A stretch of 64,000 nt of DNA from Mallotus nudiflorus (GCA_947683625.1 CANTUR010000827.1:62001-126000); one strand, 5' to 3'. Shown: positions 1 to 12,800, numbered from the stretch's first letter. The notes: a model not told the origin generated them from the letters alone. Made by a program: numbers and translations.

Positions 1-1479
1 GTCCTTTTGAGCATCAGGTTCACCTTTATAGTGTTACCCTTTTCCTTTTAGATGCTTCATATGTGCACATTCTAACTACCTTTCTACATTATTACAACAC
101 TAATTTTGAATATTAGTAGCAAAGTATTTGCAAAATCCCGCCTAAGGTCAAAGACTTTATTATGTAAAGAAATTATTTCACAATAAATGTATGCAAGTGT
201 ATGCTTGTTATGTATGACATGCATGATCCTAATAGGTCTCCTATTTGGATCAGAGCCATGTTGTTGATTTTAGAATGCAAGAATGAGGTGCCCTCATCAA
301 TAGCATGTAGGCTTGAGTATTGGATGCTTCGCTATTAGTACTTTTGATGTTGGAGCTTCTAATATGGTTCATCGAATTGATGACCAGGCTAGAAAGTGGA
401 GTCCATAGCTTGACACTGGAACTTGTGATTGATTAATGCACTATTGAACTTTTCTTTTTGCTACCACTTTTGTTGTTTTTTGCCCTAAGATCTTTTTCAC
501 TAACTTTAAGGTTATGGTGTTGTATTTAGTTGCCCCCAAGCTACCCCAGAGTTATATTTTTCCTTTAGCCTTATTTTGAATTCATTCTAGCAGTCTTTTC
601 TTCATGTGTGCAAGAGACTCAGTTTGGTCACTGTTGTTGTTGACCCTTTATCTTACTAACCCTATTAGTTTCAGTCTCATGTATTAAAGATGTAGAGGAG
701 TGGGCAAACTGACTGAAGTGAGTTCTTGATGAAGAAATCAATTGGACTTGCACTTTAAAGAAATCTTGAGATGAATATGAGGCTTGATGCTTATGCAATA
801 ATTGATGATAGTTACATAAAAAAACTTGTACTGCAAGTTACTGAGACACTTAAATTCTTAAGTTATAAGGAGATGCTAGGCTTACAAGGAAAATTACAAA
901 GGGGGTGGCAAAAAAGAAAACTTAACTAAAATAGTGATCTTATAGCTTTGATTTAGCTTTCATTATGTATTGTCTTTCCATTCAGATACTTATACAGTAT
1001 GATAAAGACGAATATGTGATATTTGAACACAAATTTAAAATTCAATTTTAATCATTCATTAGAGCAAAAAATGAGAACATTCATTACATTATATGATACA
1101 GCTCTTATTACTAGCCAGTCCTAATTTTTCCTCTCTAATTTTACTTTACTATTCTTTTTTCTTTTTTCTCTCTCTTTATTTTCTTTTTTTCATTCTTTTT
1201 ATTTTTTCCTTTAATTTCATATCTTCATAATTTACATCATGTGATATATGTATGTTCTTTGAATTTGCATTTTTGCCCATGTTGAATGAATCTAATTGAA
1301 TTGAATTTATGTCAAACATGTAGATGCAATCAATACCATAATACACAGTACCATTATGATGTACATTAAATAAGTAAGCATGATTATAATTTATATCATC
1401 AATCACTAAAACAAAACAAGTTCTAAAGAAACAAAAATTTTATTCAAAAAAGACAATAAGAAAATTTATTTCTTATTAT
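1..1479. other. No recognised gene or element
   Basis: I read both strands and found no long open frame and no motif I can assign. The stretch around 1,130-1,210 is a T/C-rich run. A short minus frame at 1,176-1,406 is explained by AT-rich composition. The sequence may be further degenerate retrotransposon internal DNA, because a Tat-like gag remnant on the minus strand ends at its right border, but no reverse-transcriptase or integrase motif is visible. Confidence 0.5.
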
Positions 1480-2300
1480 AGATGATAGGGATGCTAGATC
1501 TTATAGTGATTATCTTTTAGGTGTCTGACATAACAACTATTATTGCATCTTCTTGCCAACTGTCTCTATGACTTCATCTTTTTGTACATCCACTGTGCAT
1601 GTTTATTCGTTGTCTTGTAGCTTCTCATAATTAAACTTATTACCCCATCCTGTAGGCACAATTAACTCGAAGGGTATATCAAAAGAAGGTGGTTTAGTGT
1701 AAAACACCTTATAGTCAGACTTGCTTGAGGGCTGACTTAGTAAATCTTCAACTCTTTCCACATCTTTAAACGCCTTAGGAGATTTCTCATTAGTTTTAAG
1801 GTTTAGGTCCTTAAAGGAGTTTTAGCACTTCTTCCTCACTAACTGTTGAGTTAATCATCATGATAGCTAAGGGTGGTACATTTTGGTAATTTGAGAAAGG
1901 ATTATTTCTAGTGCTTGGGTTTTTAGGGTCTGTGATCTTTCCAAAGTCTATAAGGTTTTGGATTTCATGTTTGAGGCAAATGTAGTTATCTATGGAGAGT
2001 TGGAGGTTTTAATGGAATTTGGTGAGTTTGGATTAGGTAAAGGTTGAAGTAAGCCCTTTTATATTAGGCCCTCTAGGACTTTGGACAATGGTTGGTTAAA
2101 ATTAGAGAACCTTCTTAGTTGTTGAACAACATGCACTTTTACAATCCGACTAGTGCTTCCTTGCTGTGTGCCTTTAACAATCCTCTTTTTCTCATTCTCA
2201 ATCTCCTCAGCTTGTAACCCATAGTCATAAAGGTCTATAAATGTCTTAAGGTTCATCATTTGCAAACTCTTAACCAAATAAAGACATATATATATATATA
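1480..2300 (-). pseudogene. Tat-like Gypsy gag C-terminal/protease-linker remnant
   Basis: Read on the minus strand, this piece resembles the region between gag and protease in plant Tat-lineage Gypsy elements. Near 2,085-2,130 it encodes FSNFNQPLSKVLEGLI, like the N-F-x-x-L-x-x-P-L-S-x-x-L signature that precedes the gag zinc-finger region. Downstream it has a degenerate KHEIQNLI-like string (read here as NMKSKTL) near 1,950. Several stops interrupt the frame, so it cannot make a full protein. The first 25 or so residues of the open frame starting at 2,355 come from TA/CA microsatellite and are not part of the domain. To the right it abuts a low-complexity tract and then the gag of a different Gypsy family on the same strand, so the two are juxtaposed fragments. 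Lineage assignment is from remembered family motifs. Confidence 0.55.
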
Positions 2301-2508
2301 TACACACACACAGACACACATGTACATATATAACACACAATAATAAATAACACACATATAAAATAATAATAAACCCTAATTAACTATATATTACATTAAT
2401 ACATACAATAGCCTTAAAAAATAATAATGATAATAATAACATAAATTATATTTTTGAAATAATTAAATAATATTTAATAATATTAAAAATTAACTAACTA
2501 TTATACAG
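2280..2508 (-). repeat. TA/CA low-complexity tract, possibly a truncated LTR piece of G1
   Basis: TA and CA microsatellite at 2,285-2,350 is followed by very AT-rich sequence ending ATTATACA at about 2,508. That ending resembles the ATTACA ends of the G1 and G2 LTRs (6,664; 45,837; 54,034), and the same microsatellite composition occurs inside those LTRs. It could be the remains of the G1 3' LTR joined to its gag by an internal deletion. No polypurine tract is visible next to it, so this is tentative. Confidence 0.3.
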
Positions 2509-3333
2509 GTCAGGTATAGTGCCATGCCAGATGTGTCTCTGTTCCAGCTATCTTGCCTCTTCCACCACACTCTCCAAACTATGATCCTCTAGTCAAATAC
2601 TGATATAAGCTGGGCCTAATCCAGTCACATACAGCTCAACTGCTCTAGCAACATCCTATCTCACATCCTCAACATGTTTCATCAGTTTGTAGAACTCCTG
2701 AGTATAGTCCTCCACTGATTAATCTCTCCTATCAATATTAAGCAATTTCCATATGTAGTTCTCTCGCATAGACAAAGGATAGAAGAATCTCATAAACTGC
2801 TACTTAAATCCCAACCATGTCATTGTCGTCATGAAAGGGTAAATGGACTGTATAAAATATTCCTGAGCTACTACTGAGGCTGATAGCTCTACAATCATAA
2901 TCCTCTAATAGTCAGAATACCCAGATCTAGTCTTGGACTTGATGGTATTAATAAAATCCAACACATCCCTAGTACCATTAAAATAAACTTTCCCTACTCT
3001 AGAGTATAACAATGTCGCATTTGCATCAAACATCTCCTGAGTCTATCGCTAAAGCATTTGATGCACAATGGGCATTGCCTGATTAAGAGCTACTAAGCCC
3101 TAGTTAATACCTGTCATACTAGCTGCAAAAGCTATAGGATCCTTTGCTGGAATCTGAGGCTTTACCAGAGGTTGATCCTGCCTCTGAGTTGCTTCCACTC
3201 TAGCTTTGCCCCTACCTCTACCTCTACCCCTACCTCTAGGTCGAGGAGCAGGAGGGAGAATCTCATCCTGAAATGACTACTTACTGTTATCAGATTTTGT
3301 ATTTATAGTAGGGGCATTCTAAGCATGCCTCAT
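2509..3333 (-). pseudogene. G1 gag, Tekay/Del-type Gypsy (broken, C-terminally truncated)
   Basis: This is the N-terminal two thirds of a Gypsy gag read from an ATG at 3,333 downward. It is collinear with the gag of the 45-51 kb element: an arginine/glycine-rich stretch (RPRGRGRGRGRGK) near residue 35, then DFINTIKSKTRSGYSDY, a DYTQEF motif and the VELYVTGLGPAYI motif. I count 11 in-frame stops, nine of them TAG, one TAA and one TGA. The stop at 2,905-2,907 occupies the same position as a stop in the other copy (50,309-50,311). The frame ends at 2,509, so the zinc knuckle and all of pol are missing. Gag would form the virus-like particle; this copy cannot. Confidence 0.8.
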
Positions 3334-3499
3334 TCTAAAAAGACAAGAAAACCAAGATTCAAAACAAGACAAAAATACAGACTCATATGCTGAATGCAAA
3401 AGACAAGATATCAACAAATGACATTTAACAACCTAAGTACCGCAGTACTATGAGAAAAAGATAGACATCGACAGTCAATAGCATGAAAAATGAGCCAAA

Positions 3500-3511
3500 G
3501 CTCTGATACCA
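3500..3511 (-). other. Primer-binding site of G1 (tRNA-iMet type)
   Basis: The minus strand reads TGGTATCAGAGC, the classical plant initiator-Met primer-binding site. It lies four bases from the end of the LTR that begins at 3,516, which fixes the orientation of the element as minus. Confidence 0.85.
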
Positions 3512-3515
3512 ACTT

Positions 3516-6158
3516 TGTCATGACCCGAACCTAGGGGCACATGACTGGCACTAGGGAATGGGAAAGCATAAAACTACCGAATCCTGTGGTAAGACTTAAA
3601 AGAAAAATGCAGAATATTTAAACTTTGAAACTTTACAATAAATAATTAACTCACAATGCACATTTTCAAACTGATTTTTCTTAATATAATTTAAACCATA
3701 ATATCATAGTGCATAAAATAAATAAACATCAGTTAAACAAATAATATTTCAGTATATAAATTATAAATACATGATATCCCAAATATATACAGTTTTCTTT
3801 ATTGCGGTACACAAATATAAATACAACACAACAACCTACGTAGACTAGCTAGTGACGAAGCTACACGGTGAAGAGAAGTAGGCCTAACAAAAAAATCCCA
3901 AACTCCTAAAAAAATAAATTGAGGGGAGTCAGACCTCACTGAGTAAGTTAATAAAGAAATAAATGCGGTTTGAAAATCTCATTAAAAATAATTTTTTATG
4001 GAAATATAATATAATTATAATTTTATTCAAATCATTTGATATACATATAATAAATAAATTTTTCAAAGGAAAGAATTAAATATTTAAATGCTTTTTAAAA
4101 CATTTCAGTATAAAAAATTTAGTAGAACCTAATTTATCAATTTTTATAACAGTCATATGACTCATTTATATCTAAGACTATTAGATCTTGAGAGCAAAGC
4201 ATCACTAGACCATCGGCCCTAGTGATTTAATAAATATAATCCAACTATACTGGTGATGTCTGAGAGCAAAGCATCACAAGACCATCAGCCCTAGTAATAT
4301 AATTAATAATCACATATTTTATCAATGTGCACATAGTCCTAATGAAACTCATTAGGTAACCCATTCTAACGTGGTTTATTTAAAATAATTGAAAATAAAT
4401 AAAATAAGAAAAATTACTATAGATAACAATAAAATAAATCAAGTATAAATTAAATTATGCAATATCATATGAAGAATGCCGTCTAGAATCTCATAAATTA
4501 AATTCATCAGAATTTAATATGATTTAAATTAAAAGACCCGACACTCAAATCAAATATTAATTTACAGGATAAAGGCGCTCCTCTGGCACGTCGTGTTCGA
4601 CCTCGATTGGTAGACATGACTGGAGGGGCGGCTAAAAGACAAAAAAGGAAAACAACAATCATAAAATAGAAATCTAACTTCTAGAGTTTCTAAGGAAGAC
4701 TCGATTCGAACTCAGAATAACAATTTTTAGGATTAACCCGGTGTCACATTTTATGAGAAATCTACCAAAAATTCGGCAGAGTTTTCTCTGTAAAATGGAC
4801 ATCCCTTTACCAAAGTAGAGTCAATCCTGCAAGTAAACACACTTTAAAATTTCACAGTGGCACAACACCTTGGGTTGGGACTCTAAACTACACAATTCCC
4901 AACCGAGGTTCACAAAAAAACAAATAAGCAAATCTTAAATATTAATATAATAAAATCACCAAAAGCTATAAAAATTAATAATAAATCATAATATAATTTA
5001 TTTAATTCTCAAAACACTAAATACATTTATTTTTACCATAATTTAATGAAATCCCAAATAATAATATAATGTTAATAAAAATCCAACTTTCCAAATACTC
5101 TACATAATATAGTCAAATTCAAATTTTAATTGCTCAAATAGTTTAAATATACTATAATATTAATTAAAACTCTTTTAAATCACAAAAGCAATGAATAATT
5201 TAATATTGAATATAATTTTAAAAAATTAGAATTAATTACTTAAAATAGTAATTAATTTATAAAAATTATTATAATACTCAATAAAATTCTAAAACCATTT
5301 AAAATGTAATATAACTATATTTTCAACCAAATTACATAATTACCCCCAAAATTTCAATACTCACATAAACATAATAATTCCTCAAAAAAAATATTAATGT
5401 ACTAAAAATAATTTTATTAACACATAAATTATTAATTTAATAAACTATTCACTAATTACTCAAATATTCAACCAAAAATAATTAATTAATAACATTAACA
5501 AAATATACATAAAACTTAAAATATCCAAATAAATATACAAAATTCCATAAAATCAATTTAATTAATCTAAATCATTTTTTTATATACTCTTAACCAAAAT
5601 CAACCCCAAATAATTTAGATCAATCAAAAAATATACAGATCAACTCAAAAATTAACCACATAAGTAAAATAAAATTATGGGTAATTAATAAATATAATAA
5701 AAATCAACAAAATATTAAATTAACACAAAATCAACTAAACCAGCTATCTAATAACCCACATCAACTAAAATCAACAAAAAAAAACTAACTAAAATTAACT
5801 ACTTATCCATCAAGATCAACTAAGATATACTACCCTTAACCCATCAACTCACCAAAAACAGAGATCAAGGGTGGAAGAAGGCTGTTGTTGCTGCTATTGC
5901 GCAACTTCAACAACTCCAGATGACCTCCTCCAGCAGTTGTCGACGTCCAATAGAAGAGGGAGGTGCTGGTGGTCATCTAGCAGTGAGGTGTGGTGGTCTG
6001 GTGGTGGGTTGGTTGCTATTTGGCATGAAGAAGGAGCATAACAACAAAGGAAAGAAGAAAGAAAATAGAAAAAAAAAAGAAATGGGAAGAATAAGAAATG
6101 GGGAAGAAAGAAAAGTTGACAGATTTTGGTATTTTTAAACTGTATTATTCATATATAC

Positions 6159-6248
<90 letters not shown>

Positions 6249-6308
6249 ATGCATAGGGTAGTTTAATTTTGTATATTATATATACATTGGGTAGTTTAAA
6301 GTAGTGTG

Positions 6309-6402
<94 letters not shown>

Positions 6403-6664
6403 ACAACAATAATAATAATACTAACTCTAGTAAAATAATGCTATAAATAAATATTTGGACAATTAAAATAATAAAGTATGTGCATAAAATAAAAACGACG
6501 TAAAAATAATAATATTAACAATTCTCAATAGAATTTTAAATTTAGTACTTGAATATAATACCTTAATACATCAATAATAACAATATAAAACAAAGATAAT
6601 TTGTATTGTTGAAAATCTCAATATTTATATTAAAAAATAGTTTAAAAATATTCAGGTTATTACA
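3516..6664 (-). mobile_element. G1 5' LTR, Tekay/Del-type Gypsy
   Basis: The long terminal repeat is about 3,149 bp. On the plus strand it begins TGTCATGACCCGAAC, next to the PBS, and ends GGTTATTACA at 6,664. The beginning is nearly identical to the LTR start at 50,902, and the length matches that LTR (3,133 bp). It shares the motif GAGAGCAAAG with CATC, twice at about 4,190-4,300, corresponding to three copies at 51,486-51,660. A G/C-richer block at 5,870-6,130 flanked by TA tracts corresponds to 45,080-45,480 in G2. Plus-strand open frames in that block (for example 5,920-6,138) are antisense to the element and look incidental. Confidence 0.85.
6165..6400. repeat. TA and CA microsatellites inside the G1 LTR
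   Basis: An uninterrupted (TA)n tract runs from about 6,170 to 6,243, a (CA)n tract from about 6,320 to 6,352, and a second (TA)n from about 6,355 to 6,400. They account for a spurious minus open frame made of alternating Tyr/Ile and Cys/Val. Confidence 0.95.
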
Positions 6665-7319
6665 GTTTATAAATGACTAATTAGAGTGCATTTGATAGAA
6701 TTATAAATTTATATTCTAATTCATACTTTTGCTTCCTTTGCTTCTTGGTAATTTTGGTTGTTGAAATGAATTGACTTCATCATCTATATGCCTTATGATA
6801 TTGTTTATAAAATTTGCTTGTAATGATTTCTAGCTTTTAACATTGTAGTGCACACCAAATGTTTGATAAAATGTTGCCTTATCTTTTTCCCCCTAAAGTC
6901 TCAGCCTTTGCCTTATCATTATGTCTTGAGCTATTCTAATATTGTAAGAGCTCAAGATATACTGATGAGGCGATAATGTTGCTAGTGATATTATAGATGG
7001 AGATGGTGATTTTTGCCTTTGGAGATTTTGGGGACAGTGCTGGCGTTGGAGTGAAAAATGGATACGAGGTCTTGGGAGATTTAAGAGATAGTGTTGGTGT
7101 TGGGGCCAAAATTGGGTGGTTGATGTGGGATCTAACTACCACGTCACTTGTTTTCTGGCAGAGTTTGGATTTTAAATTCAACATCTATTAGGGAGGGGCA
7201 TAAAAATATTAAAATTACAAAACCCTAATACTTTTGAGCTTAAAAATCGATGAGAGGCGTATTTGAGCCTCAGTAAAAATCTTAGGGTCTTAAATGATCC
7301 CTTGCCCTAATTATTATCT
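6665..7319. other. Unassigned stretch with a short proline/serine repeat frame
   Basis: No recognised gene. At 6,936-7,184 the minus strand has an 82-codon frame with two imperfect repeats of the kind PTPxLSxKSPK, and the plus strand has an overlapping frame at 6,997-7,191. Neither resembles a family I know. The 7,015-7,125 segment is a tandem duplication of about 60 bp, which explains why both strands stay open. Confidence 0.4.
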
Positions 7320-7550
7320 TTAATAATCTTGCAGCAACTTAATTAATTAATTGCTTTAAACACAAATTAATTTTAAGCTAGCAATATAATCTTGACTAAT
7401 GCTATTATAATTATATATGTTCTTAATTTAAGGTCAGGCTCAATGATTGTAGCAACAAATGACATCATTTTGCAAACCCACCAAAATGAGATCATTATGA
7501 GCTACTTGAGACAGTTTATGTATGTACAAGGAATTTGCATTTTTTTCTAC
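7320..7550 (+). pseudogene. Scrap of rhamnogalacturonate lyase last exon and flanks
   Basis: This stretch aligns to the last intron, the start of the last exon and the downstream flank of the lyase pseudogene at 41.5-42.35 kb. The shared intron text includes TTTTAAGCTAGCAAT followed by CTTGACTAATG. Next comes the exon start (TTAAGGTCAGGCTCAATGAT here, TTAAGGTTCGGTTCAATGAT there). The sequence then jumps to the downstream flank CCAAAATGAGATCATTATG (compare 42,277). The body of the exon, which at 41.7 kb encodes the conserved RDNAIARHGIHGLYW region, is missing. It is therefore an internally deleted duplicate and cannot encode protein. Confidence 0.6.
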
Positions 7551-7822
7551 ATAAAATCCATGCTGAAACCCCTTAAACTTATTGAATTTTTAGCTTTAAG
7601 CTCCTAAAATTTCATTTTGTATATTTAGACCCTTAAATTTCACGGGTTGGAAGTTTTAAACTATTATGTTAATTTTTTTGCATTTTTTTAGGTCAAACCC
7701 ATGCTGAAGCCCCTAAACTTATCGAATTTTTAGCTTTAAGCTCCTAAAATTTCATTTTGCATATTTAGACCCTTAAATTTCACGGGTTGGAAGTTTTAAA
7801 CTATTATGTTAATTTTTTTAAA
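7537..7822. repeat. Direct duplication of a foldback-element arm (2 x 143 bp)
   Basis: Units 7,537-7,679 and 7,680-7,822 are nearly identical. Both contain CCATGCTGAA, the TTTTAGCTTTAAGCTCC segment, CACGGGTTGGAAG and CTATTATGTTAA. The second unit is the left arm of the palindromic element that follows, so the arm has been duplicated in tandem. Confidence 0.85.
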
Positions 7823-8774
7823 AATATATATTTTCTTTTGATCCCTGAAGATTTATATTTCTAACATTTATATCATTTCTTACCTTTTAACACTTAAATT
7901 ACTTTTAAAAATTTTTCATTAGTAAAAAATACATTTACTTATTTTAATTTCTAATATTTTAAATTAAAAACATAAATTTATATACATTTTAAAATAATTT
8001 TAAATTTTAAAAATAAATAAACAAGTTAATGGTATGATACAAAAATTATAATAAAACTATTGTATTTCAAAATAAAATATTATGGTGAAAAAGAACACCA
8101 TAATTAAAAAAGATTATGATACAAATTATTTTAGAATTCTTCAAAATTTAAATTTTATATTTTTAATACATTTTGTAGTTTTTCATACAAAATTTTAATT
8201 AAATTATTATGAATAATTTTTTATAATATAATTTTTATAAATAGTGGATACCAATACATGTCCGTACATTACAAAAAAAAAGTGATAGATTTTCCAACCA
8301 ACTCAAACTTTTTATTACCATTATCTTAACCTTTATTTTTTTTATTATCATTTTTGGGTACATAAAAAAATTTATATCATAAAAATTTATTTACAATAAT
8401 TTAAAGTATTGTGTAAATCATTAATATCATTATAATTTTGTTTATCTTAGCATTAACTTGTTTGTTATTTTTAAAATATAAAATTATTTAAATATGTATA
8501 TAATAATTTAAAATATTAGAAATTAAAATAAATAAATTTATTTTTTATTGATGAAAATTTTTAAATATGATATAAGTGTTAAAAAGTAAAAAATAATATC
8601 AATGTTAGAAACATAAAGCTTTAGGGATCAAAAAAATAATTTATGTTGAAAATTTGACAAAAAAATTTAAAATTTCAAATTCATGAAATTTAAAAATATA
8701 AATATACAAAACGAAATTTTAAGAATTTAAAGTTAAAATGCCGTTAAATTTAGAGGTTTTAGGATGGATTTTAC
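7691..8774. mobile_element. Long foldback (palindromic) element 1, about 1.08 kb
   Basis: The left end reads GGTCAAACCCATGCTGAAGC and the inverted right end reads GGTAAAATCCATCCTAAAAC. The complementarity continues inward for several hundred bases. For example, TTATTTTAATTTCTAATATT and AAATAAACAAGTTAATG on the left pair with AATATTAGAAATTAAAATAA and CATTAACTTGTTTGTTA on the right, leaving a short AT-rich loop near 8,040-8,450. It has no coding capacity. The flanking bases are T-rich, so no target duplication can be read safely. A related element lies at 18,942-19,984. It is probably a non-autonomous DNA transposon, superfamily undecided. Confidence 0.75.
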
Positions 8775-8869
8775 CTGTTTTTTTTTTACTAGCTAAACTA
8801 AAAGCTAACGTAAGTCACTATGCGGTAATTATAAAATGAAGAGCAACTTAATTATTCTTCGCTGAGATT

Positions 8870-9396
8870 TAATCTAATTATGTAGTCCTCTCTATTTATA
8901 AAATTAACAGTTGAATTCCCTATTTTGGTAAGATTAAATAATTTAATTTTTAGTTTTTAATTATTTTAGCTTTAAAGTTTTATGAATAACTATTTTTTAA
9001 CACTTATAATTATTTCTATCCAAACCTTATAATTAAAAATTAAGCTATAATTTTAAGAAATTCATTTAATCTGCTTAATTTCAATTTAAAATTTAAACTA
9101 TTCACTTTTGTAGTATTTGATTTCAAAATTAAACATTTTTTAAAGTTATTTAAAGGAAAATTAATTAACTTAAGTGCAAAAAAAATCAATGTAAAATAAA
9201 ATTCGTGAAAATTTACAATTTAATGTTTATTTAATATATAGAGGTATGTATAGGTGTTAAAAGTTTAGTCAACATTAAAATTTAAAATTTAAAGTAATTA
9301 AAAAACTGAGGTACTAAATTATTTTATAATATCCAAATAGAGAGACTAAATTATTTCACCTTTATAAAATAGAGAGGGCTGTTATAATTTGATATG
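8870..9396. mobile_element. Foldback MITE-like element 2, about 0.53 kb
   Basis: The left end (TAATTATGTAGTCCTCTCTA, near 8,875) is the inverted counterpart of the right end (TAGAGAGGGCTGTTATAATT, 9,370-9,389). A second inverted pair lies just inside (CCCTATTTTGGTAAGATTAA on the left; CAAATAGAGAGACTAAATTA on the right). The interior is AT-rich and non-coding. No convincing target-site duplication is visible, so the borders are accurate to perhaps ten bases. Confidence 0.55.
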
Positions 9397-9836
9397 AAAT
9401 GTTTTTTGTTCACATTCATAATAACTTGGATAAAGACATTAATACATGGGTTTGTTACATAGGTAAGATTTGCATTAAACTAAAACTATATGCAAACAAA
9501 CTACTTAAGAAGTTTTGTTTGGACTAACAAGGGCTAAATATGTTTGACATAAAAAATTTACCGAAATTTTCATCTGAAAAATTAAAATGTTGATAAAATA
9601 TTGAGGGATAAAATTTTGATTTTCAAATAACATGGAAAAAAGTGCGAATCAATTCAAAGTAATTTGCCGTAAAATGAAAATTTCAAGAGTTAAAATATTA
9701 AACTTTTGGCTTACACAGTCCAGAATTTATATGTTAGTAAAAAAAAAATGTTATATTTGGAAGATTTTATAGGTGCAATATTCCATATGATTATTCAATG
9801 CATTAAGAAACAATTGTTTTTTTTTTTTTTTTATAT

Positions 9837-12800
9837 TGTAAACACTTAGTTTGATCGGCCCATAAAAAATGTCCAATGATGAAATCAATCCATATTCCTA
9901 TTGAGGATGGATCTATAACCTAAAATCCTCTTGGAAGTGAACTATAGTGTAAACACCTAATTTCGAGATAATAAAGTATGGATGTGACAAATGAATCAAA
10001 TGTTATAAATAGGTTTTCAATACTTGAAATTTGAAACCTCAAAAGTCAGAATGCATTTTAAAAAAAGAGTTTAATTTGTTTTTTAAGGACTTGATTATAA
10101 TGTTTGTTTTAGAACCTAATTGAAAAATTTAAATCTTTGCAAGGGTCTTTTTGTAATGAAAAGTTAACAAAAAAGAGGATTGAAATTCTGTAATTCCGAT
10201 CGGAATTATACATTTTTCGTTCATTTTTTGTATTTTTAAAGAAAATAAATATATGTTTCCTAAATTTTGATTGGCTAAAAATTTTCTTTTGGGATTATCT
10301 AGATTTTCAGAAATTAAAATCATTTTAAAACTGAAACTCTTTCGTACGTGTATAAGCTAGGGTTTTTTAGGTTTTTCTATAAAAATCTAGCTAAAGCTCT
10401 TTTATGGGGGAACTCTCGCTTTTTCAAGGGCTCTCTCTCTTTTCTTGGAGACTTTTCTTTTTCTAGGTAGTACACAAAAATACTTTTCTGTGACTTATTT
10501 TGTTAGTAATAAACTTTTGAGAAGAAGAATAACAAATTTTTTCAATATCTATTTAACAAATAACGATGATCTCACTAATATAAGGGGCTAACCCATGCTG
10601 CATCCATAATCATCATCTCCTTCTTTACTTTCTATTTTTTTATTTTTTTATTTTTCTTCTACTGAATTTTAGCTTTACTGAACTATTATTATTATTTTGT
10701 TTATTCACTAACCATTGTTTATTTTTGTGTTGGTGATTATGGAGAGGATCACTTGACGAGTTTACTCAAAGAATAAAATTCATGAAGGTCTACGAAATGC
10801 TATGGATTGAACCTTACAACTAAATATAGTTTTTAGGTTTTTTTATTAGTTGTTTATTATTATTTTTGGGTTGCATTAGTTGTTATTTTCTTATTAGTTT
10901 TCAATAGCTCTTTGTAGTAGCCCCAATAGCAGGAATAATGAAATCATGTGTGTGTGGTTATGTGTTTATTTTAGTTAATTGGGTAGTAAGATTAGGGTTT
11001 TAATTGGGTGATTAATTAAAATTAATGGCTATAGAGATACTTAGAGTTTTTAATTAAAATTGAATTAGATTTAAGTGGATAGAATTTGGGTTGCTTGTTA
11101 ATTATTTTATTTATTAGTAATTTGTGGTTTAAGACAACTTTAATTAAATTAGGTTTTTAACAAGAAATAAGTTAATTGATTGTTGGATCTTTTACTTGAT
11201 TGTTTTGACATTTTTTTTAATGTTTTTGGGCTTGTTTATTTATTTTTATGTGTTTTGGGCCCTAAGCCCAAGTTAGGCTCTAATCTATATAATTAATTTT
11301 AGGTCTAGGTAATTCTTTTTGGCCCATCTTTTAATTAGCCCATTTTCTTTAATAGGTTATTAATTAATTAGGTCTAGATTTTAAGTAAAATGCATCTTTA
11401 GGCCCATAATTAACTACATTTAGGATAGAAATAACTTAGACCCATTTAGTTAATTTAGATTTAAGCATTTTCCATAATTTGTAGACTTAATATCAATTTA
11501 GAATTAAAACATGTAGAATTAGGCCCATTAATTTAAATACTTTGTAATTTGTAGATTTAGTCTCATTTTAGAGTTAAAATAAATAGACTTAGGTTCATTT
11601 AATTAAAATTGAGTAGGAATTAAGTCCATTAGTCTTTAGGCTTACTTATAAATTAAAACATATAGATTTATCTCATTTAATTAAAATCAATGTAGATTAG
11701 ACTAACTTAGGGATTGTGAATTTAAATGAATGCATTATTTACATGTATTTTTCATGACTAGTGTGCTTGGAGTTGATTGTTTTAATAAAGGTTTATATGA
11801 AATTGCATGTAAATAGAGGGTAAGATAGTAATTCATAAAGTAATTCTAAATGAACACAAGATTGAAAAGAAATTGGTATTCCATATCCAGAATCTCCTAT
11901 TTATGGTGTTGGCTTTTTTTTAAATAATTGAGTACCACCATTTTTTGATTTATCCCAGTTATTACCCTGCATGGCGACTTTTCATCTCTACGCCATGTCT
12001 TTGTGATAGTGGTTGGTGTGTTCTTTAAATCCCTGAGTTTAAATAGTGTCATGATTGCTAAGATTTTGGACACGCACTAAACCTCGCCATCTACACATAG
12101 GCTTAAATCTAAGCCCAATAAGCTTAAGGAAGCCCAAGACTGAGTAATAAGCTTGAATAGAGAAGCCCAATAAAGAAGCTTCTAGCCCAAAATTAATAAG
12201 GCGATGCCTGACCGATCAAGCGTTGCTACTATGACTGAAGGCCACTAAGGTGCCATGACTTCATTGAGGCACCACCTTAATAATGTAGTCCTATTTTTTT
12301 TAAAAAATGAATGAAGGAGAATTAATGCTTGTTAAAACTCTTGAATTAATGCTCTTGTGTGTTGGCAGTTACCAATATAAGGTGGAAAGATGAAAATCTT
12401 GGAAGGTAATAAAGGAGGGGAGTAAAGTAGGCATTAAGGAAAAAGGAAGTGAAACTCTTAAGGGGTAATTAAAAAGGGACTTTTTTGCTAGCTTTTAGGG
12501 GGGACAAAAAAAAGGGGAGATAGAGAGAGCAACTAGAATAGATTAAAAAAAGGAAACAAAAAGTTGAAGAGCATTGGAAAGGAAGGGGAAGGGGAGGTAA
12601 ATTAAAAGAAAAAAGGTCCTAAAGGTTCATGCTCAAGAGGAAGAAGGTGGTCTCTTGCATTTTGAAGGTGCTGAAATAGAATTCAACTTCTAAGGGCTAA
12701 ATAATTTCAAAAATCAAACTCTTTTAAATAGTAAGAACATTTATTTTTGAAATTTTTTTCATATTTTTGTATTTTATCTTCCTGATTCCATTAAATTTTA

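Noticed and set aside
6145..6351. 68-codon minus frame of alternating Tyr/Ile and Cys/Val
   Set aside because: It is a translation of TA and CA microsatellites within the G1 LTR.
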